A DNA stretch of 14,491 bases. Origin: CAZDOD01 sp964506935. GTDB lineage: Bacteria; Desulfobacterota; Zymogenia; Zymogenales; Zymogenaceae. The stretch is taken from the NCBI GenBank assembly GCA_964506935.1, contig CAZDOD010000063.1:1-14491 (forward strand), written 5' to 3'. Made by a program: the position numbers and the translations under genes. Shown here one piece after another: positions 6,148-12,758 of the stretch (positions are counted from its first letter, which is position 1; each line of letters begins with the position of its first letter). Below the pieces are notes generated by a model that did not search any database, was not told where the DNA came from, and saw only the letters and a program-made list of their open reading frames with translations.

Positions 6148-7521
6148 GTGGGAAATAGAAAGGTAGCGGTGATAGGTCTTGACTGTCTTGAGCCGACGCT
6201 GGTGGATAGATGGATAGACGGCCTGCCCAATATAAAAAAATTGATGGATGAGGGGATATACGGGAGGCTAAGGAGCACCGACCCACCTATCACCATTCCG
6301 GCATGGACCTCCATGATGACCGGAAAGTCGCCCGGCACACTCGGTTTTTACGGCTTCAGGAACAGGAGCGATTACTCCTATGACAAGCTGTCTTTCGCAA
6401 CATCCCTTCTTGTAAAGGAAAAGACGGTCTGGGATTACCTCTCCAGTAATGGAAAAAGGGTAATACTCCTCGGCGTTCCCCAGACATATCCACCGCGGGA
6501 GGTAAACGGATATCTGGTGAGCGGCTTTCTGGCACCCGACACCGAAAGCGACTACACCTATCCTAAGGAGTTGAAAGAGGAGATAAAGAGAGTCGTCGGC
6601 GATTACATGCTCGATGTCAGTGATTTCCGCACCGAAGACAAAGAGCGTCTCCTCAAGGATATATATCGCTTAAGCGAGCAGCGGTTTTCGCTCGCAAGGC
6701 ACCTCATCAACGAAAAGGAGTGGGATTTTTTTATGATGGTGGATATGGGGCCCGACAGGCTCCATCACGGCTTCTGGAAGTTCTTTGATGAGACCCATCC
6801 CAAGTATGTCCCCGGAAATCCCCTTGAAAATTCGATTAAAGAATACTACGAATTTCTAGATTCTCAAGTAGGTGAGCTCCTTACACATATCCCCGAAGAT
6901 GCCGTAGTGATCGTCGTCAGCGATCACGGCGCCCAGTCGATGATGGGGGGGGTGGCGATAAATGAATGGCTGATTAAAAAAGGATACCTCGTCGTAAAAG
7001 ATTATCCAAAAGAAATCACCCCATTGAATAAGGTCGAGGTCGATTGGGAAAGAACGAAAGTCTGGGGGGAGGGCGGTTACTACTCCCGCATCTTTTTCAA
7101 TGTAGAGGGGAGGGAACCCGAGGGTATAATCCCGAAAGCTGAATATGAGGATTTTTTGAGTGTTATTACAAAAGAGATCTCCGAGATGGAAGATGATAGG
7201 GGAAACGTCCTGGGGAACGTCTGTCTCAGGCCGAAAGACCTCTACAGGGAGGCAAGGGGTATCCCCCCCGATCTTTTTGTATATTTCGGAAATCTCTCGT
7301 GGCGCTCAGTCGGTTCGATCGGCATCGGGAGCCATGTCACCTATGAGAACGATACTGGGCCGGACGACGCCAATCACTCTTTTTTTGGATTTTTCAGCAT
7401 GACCGGAACGGAGGGTAGGGGTGTGAGGAATGACCTTGTGATTTTCGATGTGGCGCCCACGATTCTTAATATTATGGGAATAGATATAGAAGATAAAATC
7501 GATGGAAAAGTCATAGTTTAA
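6148..7521 (+). CDS. Alkaline-phosphatase-superfamily phosphohydrolase/phosphodiesterase, cytoplasmic (457 aa)
   Basis: Member of the type I phosphodiesterase/nucleotide pyrophosphatase group (COG3379-like 'AP superfamily phosphohydrolase or phosphomutase'). Metal ligand D12 is in VIGLDCLEPTL; the nucleophile is probably T54 in IPAWTSMMTGKSPG; the second metal site is in MGPDRLHHGFW near residues 199-210; VVSDHGAQSM holds the D259-H260 pair; a late histidine lies in DDANHSFFGFF near residue 409. A Thr nucleophile is typical of phosphodiesterases of this superfamily. There is no signal peptide, so it should act in the cytoplasm. The GTG start follows GGGAAGAG closely. It is first in a tight operon, 12 nt ahead of the APS kinase. 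The substrate is unknown; sulfonucleotides, nucleotide sugars or a lipid-linked phosphodiester are all possible. Confidence 0.88.
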   Translation: MGNRKVAVIGLDCLEPTLVDRWIDGLPNIKKLMDEGIYGRLRSTDPPITIPAWTSMMTGKSPGTLGFYGFRNRSDYSYDKLSFATSLLVKEKTVWDYLSSNGKRVILLGVPQTYPPREVNGYLVSGFLAPDTESDYTYPKELKEEIKRVVGDYMLDVSDFRTEDKERLLKDIYRLSEQRFSLARHLINEKEWDFFMMVDMGPDRLHHGFWKFFDETHPKYVPGNPLENSIKEYYEFLDSQVGELLTHIPEDAVVIVVSDHGAQSMMGGVAINEWLIKKGYLVVKDYPKEITPLNKVEVDWERTKVWGEGGYYSRIFFNVEGREPEGIIPKAEYEDFLSVITKEISEMEDDRGNVLGNVCLRPKDLYREARGIPPDLFVYFGNLSWRSVGSIGIGSHVTYENDTGPDDANHSFFGFFSMTGTEGRGVRNDLVIFDVAPTILNIMGIDIEDKIDGKVIV

Positions 7522-7533
7522 TGGGAGGACATT

Positions 7534-8139
7534 TTGGATAGAGGTGTAACACTTTGGTTTACGGGTTTATCCGGGAGCGGCAAGACAACGGTGAGCGTAT
7601 TGGTCAGAGATGCCCTTTTGAGGGTGGGGTACAAGGTTGAGGTCCTCGACGGCGATGTGGTCAGGACCAACCTGAGCAAGGGCCTGGGATTTTCCAAGGA
7701 GGACAGGGATATCAACATCAAGAGGATAGGTTTTGTCTGTAAACTCCTTACGAGGAACGGAGTTATAGCGATAGCCGCGGCGATCTCCCCATACAAGGAG
7801 ATCAGGGACTATAACAGAAAAGAGATCGGCGACTTCGTCGAGATATATTGTAGTTGTCCCCTCGATGTCTTGATTGAGAGGGACGTCAAGGGCCTCTATA
7901 AGAAGGCGATTTCGGGTGAGATAAAGAACTTCACGGGGGTTTCAGACCCTTACGAGGAGCCGAAAAACCCCGAAGTCGTTTTAGATACCGACAAAGAGAC
8001 GGCAGAGGAGAGTGCCAAAAAAGTCATCGACAAGATTGTTGAAATGGGCTACGTGGATGCGGAGAGATTTCGCGGCCCATACAGTGAGGAAGAGGAGGAG
8101 AAGATAAAAAAGCGCCTCGAAGACCTCGGGTATATTTAG
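7534..8139 (+). CDS. cysC: Adenylylsulfate (APS) kinase
   Basis: Phosphorylates adenosine 5'-phosphosulfate at the 3'-OH with ATP to make PAPS, the sulfate donor for sulfotransferases and for some assimilatory reduction. The P-loop is GLSGSGKT (residues 11-18); LDGDVVR (38-44), EDRDINIKRIGFV (56-68), ISPY (84-87, with the conserved Ser of the FISP motif) and DVKGLYKKA with NFTGVSDPYEEP near 135 are all family hallmarks. At 201 aa it is a free-standing kinase, without a sulfurylase or GTPase domain; the acidic/basic tail after residue 170 is a modest extension. The start is TTG at 7534 with GGGAGGA 4 nt ahead; the nearby ATG at 7521 closes after six codons. No ATP sulfurylase or PAPS reductase is adjacent, which argues for a sulfation rather than assimilation role. 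Operon position between two phosphohydrolase paralogues is unusual. Confidence 0.93.
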   Translation: MDRGVTLWFTGLSGSGKTTVSVLVRDALLRVGYKVEVLDGDVVRTNLSKGLGFSKEDRDINIKRIGFVCKLLTRNGVIAIAAAISPYKEIRDYNRKEIGDFVEIYCSCPLDVLIERDVKGLYKKAISGEIKNFTGVSDPYEEPKNPEVVLDTDKETAEESAKKVIDKIVEMGYVDAERFRGPYSEEEEEKIKKRLEDLGYI

Positions 8140-8160
8140 TCTTAAAAAAGTGAGAAAGAT

Positions 8161-8418
8161 ATGCGTAGTATTGTCGTTTTAGCGGCGGTTTTATTCGTGA
8201 CACTCTTTGTAGGTAGTTCGGCATTCGCCGACTTTGCCACCTTTGCCTATATCGATCCGGGTACTGGTTCGGTCATCTTCGGGGCAATCGGCTATATCAT
8301 AGCCGGAGCAGCGGCGGCGCTGGCAATTGCCATAAAGCCCTTTAGGATGCTTTACCGCAAATATTTCAAAAAGGGAAGCGGTAATCCGCCCGAAAAAGAC
8401 AAATCGGCAAAAAAATAA
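8161..8418 (+). CDS. Small exported membrane protein with YIDPGTGS motif (85 aa)
   Basis: An 85-residue protein with a clear signal peptide (residues 1-23, hydrophobic core IVVLAAVLFVTLFVGSS, likely cut after AFA), the motif YIDPGTGS at residues 30-37, one membrane helix about 38-59 rich in Gly and Ala, and a strongly basic cytoplasmic-type tail. The mature protein would thus expose YIDPGTGS at the outer face of the inner membrane. I recall this motif from other small uncharacterised membrane proteins, some near phosphohydrolase or sulfatase genes, but know of no assigned function. It is 21 nt after cysC and 15 nt before the next gene, so it is surely co-transcribed with them. The start is the ATG behind a weak AAGTGAGAAAG. 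Confidence 0.8.
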   Translation: MRSIVVLAAVLFVTLFVGSSAFADFATFAYIDPGTGSVIFGAIGYIIAGAAAALAIAIKPFRMLYRKYFKKGSGNPPEKDKSAKK

Positions 8419-8433
8419 AAAGAAACTGTTTAG

Positions 8434-10416
8434 GTGCCAACTGTGGAAAGAAGGGAGTTTTTAAAAAATCTTTCTTTTGTCTTTTCTTCTCTTTTTCTCT
8501 CATCGTCTCTCTTTTCGGCCGGTTGCGAAAGGAAGATAAAGCTCTTCGGGGGAAAGAAGATGTTTGACAGGGTAATCGTACTCGGGATAGACGGGATCGA
8601 TCCGAATCTCACAGACAGGTTCATCTCCGGAGGTGACCTCCCCTCGATGAAGATGCTTTCTGAGACCGGGGCTTACTCGCGGCTCGCCACCTCCAATCCC
8701 CCACAGAGTCCCGTGGCATGGAGCAATATAGGGACGGGAACCAACGCCGGTTCCCACGACGTCTTCGACTTCATCCTCCGCCATCCCAAAAAATATCTCC
8801 CGGATCTCTCGGTCTTGAGGCCCAACAGACAGAACATCTTCGGGGCGAGGGATAAGATGTTTGAAGAGACGTGCAAATCGAAATTCTTCTGGGAATATAC
8901 CGCCGATCACGGCATCCCTTCGGTATCAATCCGATGGCCGATGACCTTTCCCCCGCGAACCGGTGAAAGTATCGTGCTATCCGGCCTCGGTGTGCCGGAC
9001 GTAAAGGGGGGCCTCGGGAGATACACATTTTTCTCATCTTCCGAACCCGACAGATCAAAGGAGGGGTGGGAAAAGGTAAAAAAGCTTCGATTTAATGGTG
9101 AGACTTCTGATACCGAGATCGGCGGCCCATATGTAATGGGGATATCAGGTAAGAAGGAATCGACTATCCCACTCAAGATCAGGAAGGTAGACAGAAATAC
9201 AATACGCCTTGAGGTTTCAGGAAAGACGTTTGATGTCAAGGCCGGCCAATGGTCGGACTGGGTCGAGATGGATTTCTCGGGCGGTGCCCTAAAGAAGGTC
9301 TCGGCGACGGGGCGGTTTTATCTCGTCAGTGCAGATGGGGACGTAAATATCTATCTTACACCCCTTCAGGTAAATCCGAAAGACCCATGTTTTATAATCT
9401 CGAACCCGGACGGATATGCGGCAAGGCTATCAGACGAGATCGGGTCCCCATATTACACCCTCGGAATCCCCGAGGACACAAAGCCCCTCACGGAGGATAT
9501 GATCGACGACGACGCCTTCATCTCGATGTGCGATGATATCATGACCGAGAGGGAGAAGATGCTGAGGTACGGCCTGAGTAACTTCAAAGACGGCGTCTTC
9601 GCATTCGTGATAGACACGACCGACCGCATTCAGCATATCTACTGGCGCTTGGAGGACAAGGGCCATCCCCTATATAACGAGGCGGAAGATAAAAAATACG
9701 GAAACGTGATCAGGGACTACTACAAATGGACCGACAGACTCATCGGGGAGGTAGTCTCCAACCATATAGACGACAGGACACTCCTCTTAATTTGCTCCGA
9801 TCACGGTTTTACCACCTTCAGAAAGTCCTTTCACCTCAACCGCTGGCTCGCGGAAAAGGGCTACATGGCACTAAAGGGGGAGCCCGACCCTGAAGACCAC
9901 GAGGGTGGTGCCCTTTTCAGGCACGTAGATTGGGGGAAGACCGCTGCATACTCCCTCGGTTTTTCGAGTATTTATTTAAATCTTGCAGGGAGGGAAGGAA
10001 AGGGAATCGTGGATCTTGACGAGGCGAAGAAACTCAAAAAGAAGATTGCGTCCGACCTCAAGTCTTTTATCGATCCCGAGACGGGTGAAAAAGCGATTAG
10101 GGACGTTTATTTTGCCGATGACATCTATTCTAAGAAGTATCTTGAGGATTCCCCTGACCTCGTCGTCGGTTTCGAGTCCGGTTATCGGATGAGCTGGCAG
10201 ACGGCGATCGGAGGCACTCCATCCGGTCTTTTGGAGCCGAACCTCAAAAAATGGAGCGGCGATCACATCATGGATCCCAGTATCGTTCCGGGGGTTTTCT
10301 TCTCAAATCACAAGATAAAGAAAAAATCCCCTAGGGGAATAGATATCGCACCAACGGTTCTTGGGGCCTTTGGTATCAAAGGCGAAAAAGAGATAGAGGG
10401 AGAGGAATTGATCTGA
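8434..10416 (+). CDS. Exported alkaline-phosphatase-superfamily phosphohydrolase, Tat signal with possible lipobox (660 aa)
   Basis: Larger paralogue of the operon's first gene (COG3379-like). The N-terminus has a Tat motif RREFLK (residues 6-11), a Phe/Ser-rich core and FSAGC ending at C31, an acceptable though not ideal lipobox, so it is probably a folded lipoprotein facing the periplasm. Metal ligand D53 lies in VLGIDGIDPNL; the nucleophile position is S97 in SPVAWSNIGTG, a Ser where the first paralogue has Thr; DTTDRIQHIYWR (near 394-405) and LICSDHGF (near 450) carry further ligands, and SGDHIMDPSIVPG near 607 the last histidine. An insertion of about 180 residues between these (roughly 170-350) looks like a beta-rich extra domain. 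The start is GTG at 8434; a second in-frame GTG at 8443 is equally possible. Substrate unknown, presumably an envelope phosphate ester. Confidence 0.85.
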   Translation: MPTVERREFLKNLSFVFSSLFLSSSLFSAGCERKIKLFGGKKMFDRVIVLGIDGIDPNLTDRFISGGDLPSMKMLSETGAYSRLATSNPPQSPVAWSNIGTGTNAGSHDVFDFILRHPKKYLPDLSVLRPNRQNIFGARDKMFEETCKSKFFWEYTADHGIPSVSIRWPMTFPPRTGESIVLSGLGVPDVKGGLGRYTFFSSSEPDRSKEGWEKVKKLRFNGETSDTEIGGPYVMGISGKKESTIPLKIRKVDRNTIRLEVSGKTFDVKAGQWSDWVEMDFSGGALKKVSATGRFYLVSADGDVNIYLTPLQVNPKDPCFIISNPDGYAARLSDEIGSPYYTLGIPEDTKPLTEDMIDDDAFISMCDDIMTEREKMLRYGLSNFKDGVFAFVIDTTDRIQHIYWRLEDKGHPLYNEAEDKKYGNVIRDYYKWTDRLIGEVVSNHIDDRTLLLICSDHGFTTFRKSFHLNRWLAEKGYMALKGEPDPEDHEGGALFRHVDWGKTAAYSLGFSSIYLNLAGREGKGIVDLDEAKKLKKKIASDLKSFIDPETGEKAIRDVYFADDIYSKKYLEDSPDLVVGFESGYRMSWQTAIGGTPSGLLEPNLKKWSGDHIMDPSIVPGVFFSNHKIKKKSPRGIDIAPTVLGAFGIKGEKEIEGEELI

Positions 10417-10637
10417 TTTTTGCAACTCGAAGCTTCCAGCTATATTTAGATTCTGATTTAATAATTCATATAAAATTTCTCAGAGTTTTCGTTTGTTCGT
10501 ATTCTATATGGAGATTTAATAGCTCCATTTGTAATGGATTCTCTTTAATCGATCTATACTAAAAGACCGTGCTGGGAGGATGTCAAGATAAAGAATACCC
10601 ACCTTTTTTATTAGAAAATAAATACAGGGAGGACGAT
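10417..10637. other. Intergenic gap splitting the cluster
   Basis: This AT-rich 221-nt stretch contains a small hairpin, ATGGAG (10508-10513) with CTCCAT (10523-10528), without a following T run, and a TATACT hexamer at 10555-10560 without a well-placed -35. It may hold a weak promoter for the downstream pair. The GTG-initiated extension from 10569 is not used in my call. Confidence 0.4.
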
Positions 10638-11198
10638 ATGAAGAGACAAAAATTCTCAAAGAGGTTTATAAGTCCTGTTCTGATCATTTTTTTCGTCATG
10701 GCCTTATCTTTTATTATCTATAATCTGGCGTGGCGTCTCGAGAGCGACGCCATCCATCGACCCATTGCATTTATCAGCGGGATCACACTCTTTCTTTCGG
10801 TCGCCCTCGGCACCCTCTTCGTCTATCCGATGGCTTATTTCAGGGGCGCATCCCTGATCGAAAGGATTATCGCATCGCTGATAAATCCCCTCATCTGGTC
10901 GACCAAGGAGGTCATCAGGGTAACCGCATCATACACGGTGATGGAATCGCTCTATTTTTACCTGAACCCGCTTATCATTGCGGTCATCTTTGCGGCGATA
11001 TCCGAGATGGGGCTCTCCGAGATCATCTGCAGAAAACGGGGTGGAGCGGCAAAACCCTTTGCCGTCCCCGCCGTGTTATCGCTTTTGGTGGGTCTCTTTG
11101 TCGTTGTCTTCCTCTTCGCCTGGGGCCAGGGCGAGCACTCATTCTACATCTTCCTCGAGGGTTTTCGCAGGCTCTTCGGCCCCGGGATAGGGGTATAG
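10638..11198 (+). CDS. Polytopic membrane protein of unknown function (186 aa)
   Basis: I do not recognise a family. Four hydrophobic segments are visible at about residues 13-31, 43-66, 107-125 and 142-162, with a basic N-terminus (MKRQKFSKR) and a basic loop CRKRGGAAK at 131-139, so both ends probably face the cytoplasm. Between segments 2 and 3 lies a conserved-looking amphipathic stretch ERIIASLINPLIWSTKEVIR, often seen where a protein lies along the membrane surface. There is no enzyme motif. The start is the ATG at 10638 behind GGGAGGA (10627-10633) at 4 nt spacing, preferred over an upstream GTG at 10569. It is 35 nt upstream of the sulfatase gene and likely in the same transcript, so it may serve the envelope process of that enzyme. 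Confidence 0.75.
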   Translation: MKRQKFSKRFISPVLIIFFVMALSFIIYNLAWRLESDAIHRPIAFISGITLFLSVALGTLFVYPMAYFRGASLIERIIASLINPLIWSTKEVIRVTASYTVMESLYFYLNPLIIAVIFAAISEMGLSEIICRKRGGAAKPFAVPAVLSLLVGLFVVVFLFAWGQGEHSFYIFLEGFRRLFGPGIGV

Positions 11199-11233
11199 CT
11201 GTTTTCCATTGGCATTATATATGAGGTCATAAT

Positions 11234-12640
11234 ATGTCTCGTAAAATAAAAGATATAGATAGGATTTTTAACAGCAGTATCTCCCGAAGGGATATGCTCA
11301 AGGCGATGGGGACGATGTCCGCCGCAGGTTTCATGGGGCTTTCCATCCCCGGAATATCGTCCGCCGCGATGACGAAAAGGCCCAACATCATCTTTATCCT
11401 GAGCGACGACCACCGCTGGGACCATATGAGCTTCATGAACCACCCCTTTCTTGAGACACCGGGGATGGATAGATTGGCAAGGGAGGGCGTGGCCTTCGAG
11501 AATGCCTTCGTTACGACATCGCTCTGCAGCCCCTCGAGGGCGAGCTTCCTAACAGGCACATACGCCCACACACACGGCGTAAAGAACAACCTTACGCCAT
11601 GGACCGGAGATCAGACCACGGTCTTGGAGCATCTGAAGGGGGCGGGATACGATGTGGGCTTTATCGGAAAGTGGCATATGCCGGGGGCGGGCCTTCCGAA
11701 TCTGGATTTCTTGGACAGGTTCGTTTCGTTTACGATCCAGGAGGGACAGGGGCGCTATTTTGACTGCCCGATGATCGTCGATGGGGTGCCGACCCCGTCG
11801 AGAAAGGAGTATGTTACCGACGAGCTCACCGACTATGCGATAGAATTTATCGAAAAGGAGCGCGAAAATCCCTTCTGCCTCTACCTCTGCCACAAGTCGG
11901 TCCACCACGCCTTCCTTCCACCAAAAGATCTCTCGGGGATGTACGACGGAGTCGATATAAAGATGCCGGATGATTATGACGCGTGGCTCTCGATAACCAA
12001 CGGGCACCTCTACTCCGGGTTGATGGGGCTTATCCCCGAGCATTACCGCAACTACTGCGAGGCGATTATCGGACTCGATCGGGAGATCGAGAGGCTCCTT
12101 TTCAAGGTAGATGAGCTGGGGCTTTTTGATAACACCGTTGTCATCTATTCATCCGACAACGGCTTTCTGTGGGGCGAGCACAGGACAGTCGATAAAAACT
12201 GGCCGTATGAGGAGTCGATAAGGATCCCATTTATCGTGCGCTCTCCCTGGCTTATCGGAGACGCGGGAAGACGCGCTTCACAGATGGCTCTGAATATCGA
12301 CCTCGCCCCGACGCTGCTTGATATTGCGGGCGTCCCGATACCGAAAAACATCGAGGGGGAGAGCCTCGTCCCGATCTTAAGGAGCGGTTTATCCGTCGGT
12401 CGGGAGGCATGGATGTACGAATACTTCAAGGACTTTCCATACAATATCCCAACGACACATGGCGTCAGGACGGATACCCACAAGTTGATCGAGTATGAGG
12501 GGAGGAGAAAGTCGCTACTCTTTGATCTCGCAAACGATCCCAAGGAGACAAAAAACCTCTTTGGGACACCGGAGGGAGACAAGCTCTACCCCGATCTAAA
12601 GGCGATGCTTGAGGAGTTGAAGGAAGGCAAGAGGTTTTGA
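11234..12640 (+). CDS. Tat-exported sulfatase, Cys-type (468 aa)
   Basis: Hydrolyses a sulfate ester, most likely on a glycan, outside the inner membrane. A Tat signal is seen as SRRDMLK (residues 17-23) followed by a weakly hydrophobic AMGTMSAAGFMGLSIPG and an alanine-containing cleavage region near 43-46. The active-site motif CSPSR (C98, P100, R102) is the CxPxR signature in which Cys is converted to formylglycine. Metal ligands D58 and D59 lie in ILSDDHRWDHM, K146 and H148 in GKWHM, and SSDNGFLWGEH (near 305-315) gives the distal D-N pair; the length fits arylsulfatase A-type S1 enzymes. The CSPSRASFLTG plus YAHTHGV segment recalls N-acetylglucosamine-6-sulfatase-like groups, but this is only resemblance. 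A GAGGT Shine-Dalgarno sits 6 nt before the ATG. The maturation enzyme is not in the window. Confidence 0.92.
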   Translation: MSRKIKDIDRIFNSSISRRDMLKAMGTMSAAGFMGLSIPGISSAAMTKRPNIIFILSDDHRWDHMSFMNHPFLETPGMDRLAREGVAFENAFVTTSLCSPSRASFLTGTYAHTHGVKNNLTPWTGDQTTVLEHLKGAGYDVGFIGKWHMPGAGLPNLDFLDRFVSFTIQEGQGRYFDCPMIVDGVPTPSRKEYVTDELTDYAIEFIEKERENPFCLYLCHKSVHHAFLPPKDLSGMYDGVDIKMPDDYDAWLSITNGHLYSGLMGLIPEHYRNYCEAIIGLDREIERLLFKVDELGLFDNTVVIYSSDNGFLWGEHRTVDKNWPYEESIRIPFIVRSPWLIGDAGRRASQMALNIDLAPTLLDIAGVPIPKNIEGESLVPILRSGLSVGREAWMYEYFKDFPYNIPTTHGVRTDTHKLIEYEGRRKSLLFDLANDPKETKNLFGTPEGDKLYPDLKAMLEELKEGKRF

Positions 12641-12654
12641 TTTATAAAAACTTT

Positions 12655-12683
12655 GTAGGGGCGGGTTTGAAACCCGCCCCTAC
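12655..12683. repeat. Perfect palindromic element, REP-like dispersed repeat
   Basis: Arms GTAGGGGCGGGTTT (12655-12668) and AAACCCGCCCCTAC (12670-12683) are exact inverted repeats of 14 bp around a single central G. It lies between two convergent genes. There is no T run on the plus side; on the minus side the hairpin is followed a few bases later by GTTTTTAT, so it may also end transcription of the kinase-like gene. This type of GTAGGGGC...GCCCCTAC palindrome is, from memory, scattered in many copies in several bacterial genomes. Confidence 0.75.
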
Positions 12684-12758
12684 GATGACTCATTAGAAAT
12701 CCTATTTTGTTTTTAGGATAAAGGAGTAGTATTGATAAGATAAAATATGAAAATTACC

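Noticed and set aside
8500..8910. 136-codon minus-strand frame opposite the exported hydrolase
   Set aside because: Antisense shadow; the plus-strand protein has signal, metal and nucleophile motifs here.
10508..10528. Terminator between the exported hydrolase and the membrane protein gene
   Set aside because: The 6-bp AT-leaning stem has a 9-nt loop and no T run after it.
10569..10637. GTG-started N-terminal extension of the membrane protein
   Set aside because: It would add 23 polar residues ahead of a natural basic N-terminus, and the ATG at 10638 has a much better Shine-Dalgarno (GGGAGGA).
10730..11224. 164-codon plus-strand frame overlapping the membrane protein gene
   Set aside because: Translation is Arg/His/Pro-rich with no ribosome binding site; the overlapping frame encodes clear membrane helices.
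11549..12043. 164-codon minus-strand frame inside the sulfatase gene
   Set aside because: Fully covered by the sulfatase, whose motifs are unambiguous.
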